64,000 nt of DNA, from the NCBI GenBank assembly GCA_021234155.1, contig JAJEKV010000006.1, positions 2,519,815 through 2,583,814 of the forward strand, given 5' to 3'. The notes beneath the pieces were generated by a model. It was not told the origin of the DNA and did not search any database. It saw nothing but the letters and a program-made list of their open reading frames with translations. The translations under genes and the position numbers were made by a program. The DNA comes from Isoetes taiwanensis (taxonomy: Eukaryota > Streptophyta > Lycopodiopsida > Isoetales > Isoetaceae). Below, one piece after another: positions 61,197-64,000 of the stretch (within the stretch, counting starts at the first letter, position 1; the number at the start of each line of letters is the position of its first letter).

Positions 61197-61952
61197 ATCT
61201 GTGGCTCTGGCCCCGTCCTTTGAAAGTAACGCTCGTATATCCTAGAGTCTAAGGGTCTACTTGAAGGGCTCTCCTACAACATTTTGGGCTCTATAAGCAA
61301 GCAAGATGGCTCGGCGGCATTCTTTGGAGACATGTCTATAATCTCAAGTCTATGGACATTAGGGCGTGTGGTATGGTATGGCGTGAGGGTTGTTTTGCAA
61401 ACCTCCATGATGTTTGAGGCATACTCTAAGGTCCTATCAAAGTTGGTTTGGGGAGTCCGGTCTCTACATGGAGTGGCAGGCGACTCTAGACTCTAGCTCC
61501 TTTCTAGGTATTACGGCAATAGGGAGTGTGAATGTGGCATTTGTATAGGTCAAACTCTATTAGAAGGACACAAAATTAGGTCAATGTTTATGCTTTTGGC
61601 ATGGCAGAGGTGATGTACCAACAGTTGGACTTGGTTTCTATCTTTGAGGTTTAGATGACTATAACAAAGGGGTGTTCTTGGGCACCTCTACCTTTGGAGT
61701 AAGGCATCATCTTTGAGCGAAGCAATACTTGTGAGGTACTAATGGGGTATGCTTCTATTTCTGAACAAACCACGGTTTGGAAAAACAATTCAAGGGTTTA
61801 AGCAATTTTGGTCATTTTGAGCTGGGGTTCGACATTTCTAGCCTAATTTGAGGTCATAAATGGATTCTAGGCTGTCTAACGGTCCTATTGCAACAAATTT
61901 CAGGCGATTTGGAGCTCTGTAGCTCAAGTTATGGGGTTTGAAAAATCGGGCG
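61197..61952. other. Leader-proximal region without features
   Basis: No recognisable gene. Moderate GC, short frames only. It leads into the hairpin repeat region. Confidence 0.4.
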
Positions 61953-63040
61953 CCTCTAAGAGTCTTGAGGGGTGTTAGGTTGGGACCTAAGTGGCCTCTG
62001 GCACTCTTGGAGGTGGTATTGGCCTATCTCTGCCTAATGGATGCCAAGAATCGGCTGGAAGGGGTAAATTTCTATTAATTTTCTTCCTAAATGCAAGTTT
62101 CTTTGTTTATTTACTACGTTTGGAGCAAGTAGGGCTAATCAAGGGGCCGGTTATTTGGATCACTCTAAGAGTGCGCGAGGAGGGTGTTAGGTTGGGATCT
62201 AACTATGCTCTGGCGCACTCTTGGAGGTGTTTGGCCAAAATGTCGCATTTGCTCCGGATCTATCTTGTACCTAATGAAATACACATTTCTAAGCGACTAT
62301 ATATCTTTATTATTCAAAATTTTCATACACTACATATAAGCACATCGGTTACAAAAAGCGGCTTGTGTTCTATTTATCTGTCCTCTTGATGTACCGCCCG
62401 GTCTCATGTCTTTTCGGTGTCTTTTCGTGGGCGTGCGCGCCAATGAGTCTTCAAGTGTTGCCACGACCTCCATCTCTGCCTTGCTTAATTTCTTGGTTTG
62501 TTGATGAAATCCTCCATATCTCGAATCGAAGCTAGGTCTTCTTCAACTATTTTCTCTCGAATGCGCGAGGAGGGTGTTAGGTCCAGACCTAACTATGCCC
62601 TGGCGCACCCTTAGAGGTGTTGTCCCTTTCCGCTCTAAACTTATCCAATTTACACTTTAACATGCGTTTCCCACTAATTTAATCATTCTAAACAAGATTC
62701 TATTATTACCTTTACCATTTGAGTAAGTTATGATCAATTTTTGAGGTCACTTTTAGGGATGCCTCTAAGAGTGCGCGAGGAGGGGGTTAGGTCAGGACCT
62801 AACTATGCTCTGGCGCACTCTTGGAGGCATTGTTCCAAAAGTGACTTGTACTTAATGTTTTTCGATGTTTTAACATATAATTCTAGCTATTTCGAGCTTT
62901 TTGATTGGGATTTCATCTTTTATTTTATCATTTGGACTTCCTAAGGCCAAGTTCTAGGGTTCATATGGGGTGACTACTCTAAGAGTGCGCGAGAGACCCA
63001 TTAGGTCTGGACCTAACATGCTCCTGGCGCACTCTTGGAG
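61953..63040 (-). repeat. Five ~65-nt hairpins spaced about 200 bp
   Basis: Copies at 61953-62014, 62163-62226, 62554-62616, 62762-62828 and 62977-63040. Each has an outer arm CTCTAAGAGTGCGC pairing with GCGCACTCTTGGAG (14 bp, one G-U), and an inner arm TTAGGTC pairing with GACCTAA. Spacings are 210, 391, 208 and 215 bp, so one position near 62360 seems missing. DNA between copies is AT-rich and not conserved. They lie in the leader, a few hundred bases from the PBS. Conservation of both arms in each copy suggests a folded RNA or a protein-binding palindrome. Confidence 0.8.
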
Positions 63041-63286
63041 GTGTCGGCCGAAAGTGCCTGAAATTTAGTAGGCTCTCTTAAGTGCTTTTCGTCTGTTTGT
63101 TCTATCTTACCTATGTTCTCTAATTATCCTAATTCTAGATACTTACTAACTCTACCCTGGGAAAGAAAAAAATTTCCCATTACTCGAGGTTCGTGCTTGG
63201 GCTTTTATCTCCAAGACTGAATGTCTAGATTAGTTAGTTCCTATAGGATTATGGTCAGTGCTCGATCCTGGTCTGCCAAGATCAGA
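63041..63286 (-). other. Leader of second element next to the PBS
   Basis: Shares GAAA..AATTTCCCATTACTCGAGGTTCG and GGTTATGGTCAGTGCT-like words with the chromovirus leader at 53815-53940, so the two leaders are homologous. No coding. Confidence 0.6.
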
Positions 63287-63298
63287 GCTCTGATACCA
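63287..63298 (-). promoter_or_regulatory. Primer-binding site of second element
   Basis: Minus strand TGGTATCAGAGC, same initiator tRNA-Met type and same three-base spacer to the LTR (63302) as in the chromovirus. Confidence 0.93.
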
Positions 63299-63301
63299 TT
63301 G

Positions 63302-64000
63302 TGACGGCCCCAGCTCATATACGATGCCCCGATCGTATACAAACTGGAGATCATCCCTCAAACCAGCATCGCTTTCGTGACATGAGGCCGTCCACCTAAC
63401 ATCGGGCCCTTGATGGTGGCCAAGAACCCGGCGGGGAAGAATGGGCGTGTCATTCATCCCGTCTCCCTCGAGATCGACCTAGGCTGCGAAGCGTAAACAA
63501 AACATGAGCACATGACATCAATCAACAATAACATACCCACCTCGAAGGGTGGTCCACCATATCCACGATGGCTGCAACAACACATCGGTACATCAACATA
63601 ACATGGGAAATCCTACCCGGGCTCGGACTCATGGGGAAAGGCCCGGCGGCTTGGGGTCTCCGTGTAGCAATGCGGGAGACAGAATTCATGGCAAATGGAT
63701 TTGGCTGGCATAGGAACATGGTGGTTGGGTAGTCCACTCCATCCGCCCCTCTGTGCATACTTTGCGAGATAGGCTGAAAAAGTATTGGAGCCCGACCGTA
63801 GCTTCTTTGGGTGAATAGCGGAGGGGCTCACTCTTGGGTTGCATCTCCCAGCCCGATGAGGCGGGGGAGGGATCACTCCCCTCCGAAGGTTCATGCCAAT
63901 CCAGGCGAGCTAGAGAGCCCTTTGCCGTATTCGACTTCAACTCACTTTGGAAGGTGGCGCATCACCCCACAGTGTCGGAGCCCATGCCTTGCACCACGCC
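63302..64000 (-). repeat. 5' LTR of second element, cut by window end
   Basis: Matches 55018 onward for the full 699 bp visible. Differences between the two LTRs are concentrated at CAG/CTG sites (for example CAGTACATC versus CGGTACATC, CCCAGGCTCAG versus CCCGGGCTCGG). Confidence 0.88.

Larger units (their letters stand above)
55018..64000 (-). mobile_element. Second LTR element, nested, without recognisable pol
   Basis: Minus strand: 3' LTR 55018-56561, PPT, about 6.7 kb internal, PBS 63287-63298, 5' LTR 63302 onward (cut by the window end). Its LTR and leader share segments with the chromovirus LTR (for example CCACTCCATCCGCCCCTCTG and the CGAGGTTCG leader), so the families are related. 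No RT, RNase H or integrase motif is visible in any frame. It is either a large non-autonomous derivative (LARD-like) or very decayed, and is probably mobilised by relatives of its neighbour. Confidence 0.85.

Noticed and set aside
61953-63040. Regularly spaced palindromic repeats as a CRISPR array
   Set aside because: Spacing is ~200 bp, repeats are ~65 bp with imperfect copies, and the context is a plant LTR element leader.

Overview
This window looks like repeat-dominated nuclear heterochromatin of a land plant. The main evidence is a Ty3/gypsy chromovirus whose primer-binding site matches plant initiator tRNA-Met, an L1-type LINE with the plant zf-RVT domain, and a kilobase-scale satellite array. 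I cannot name the species. No gene in the window looks intact; almost everything is mobile-element sequence or a broken gene.

Layout. 1-3.1 kb is AT-rich and non-coding, with small local duplications. 3.1-8.6 kb holds two related LINEs on the minus strand, one inside the other's tail; both end 3' in long (CT)n runs rather than poly(A). 8.6-12.5 kb is T-rich with a TATA-like start but no coherent coding. 12.5-13.9 kb is a degenerate protein-kinase-like gene (minus). 14.2-16.7 kb has hairpin tandem repeats, a 750-base polypurine tract, 16-bp palindromes and a diverged single copy of the satellite. 16.7-42.8 kb is a tandem array of a ~1.13-kb GC-rich monomer in which a 2.1-kb 5'-truncated LINE, inserted once, was amplified to four copies in ~6.6-kb higher-order units.

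43.1-55.0 kb is a large chromovirus on the minus strand (3' LTR, PPT, structured 3' region, chromodomain, integrase, RNase H, RT, protease, gag end, PBS, 5' LTR). Between its 5' LTR and gag it carries two extra same-strand ORFs. One is a broken histone H3-family gene of about 379 codons, whose 3' part is a nearly complete histone fold and whose N-terminal tail is about 285 residues long. The other is an unrecognised protein of about 450 residues. 55.0-64.0 kb is a second, related LTR element inserted in the first one's 5' LTR. It has no recognisable pol, and it has five ~65-nt hairpins in its leader.

Near-identical copies (monomers, LINE copies, both LTR pairs) differ mostly in patches at CAG/CTG, with CGG, CCG or CG plus small indels instead. 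This fits base-calling errors at CHG-methylated cytosines better than ordinary mutation, so some frameshifts listed here may be assembly artefacts.
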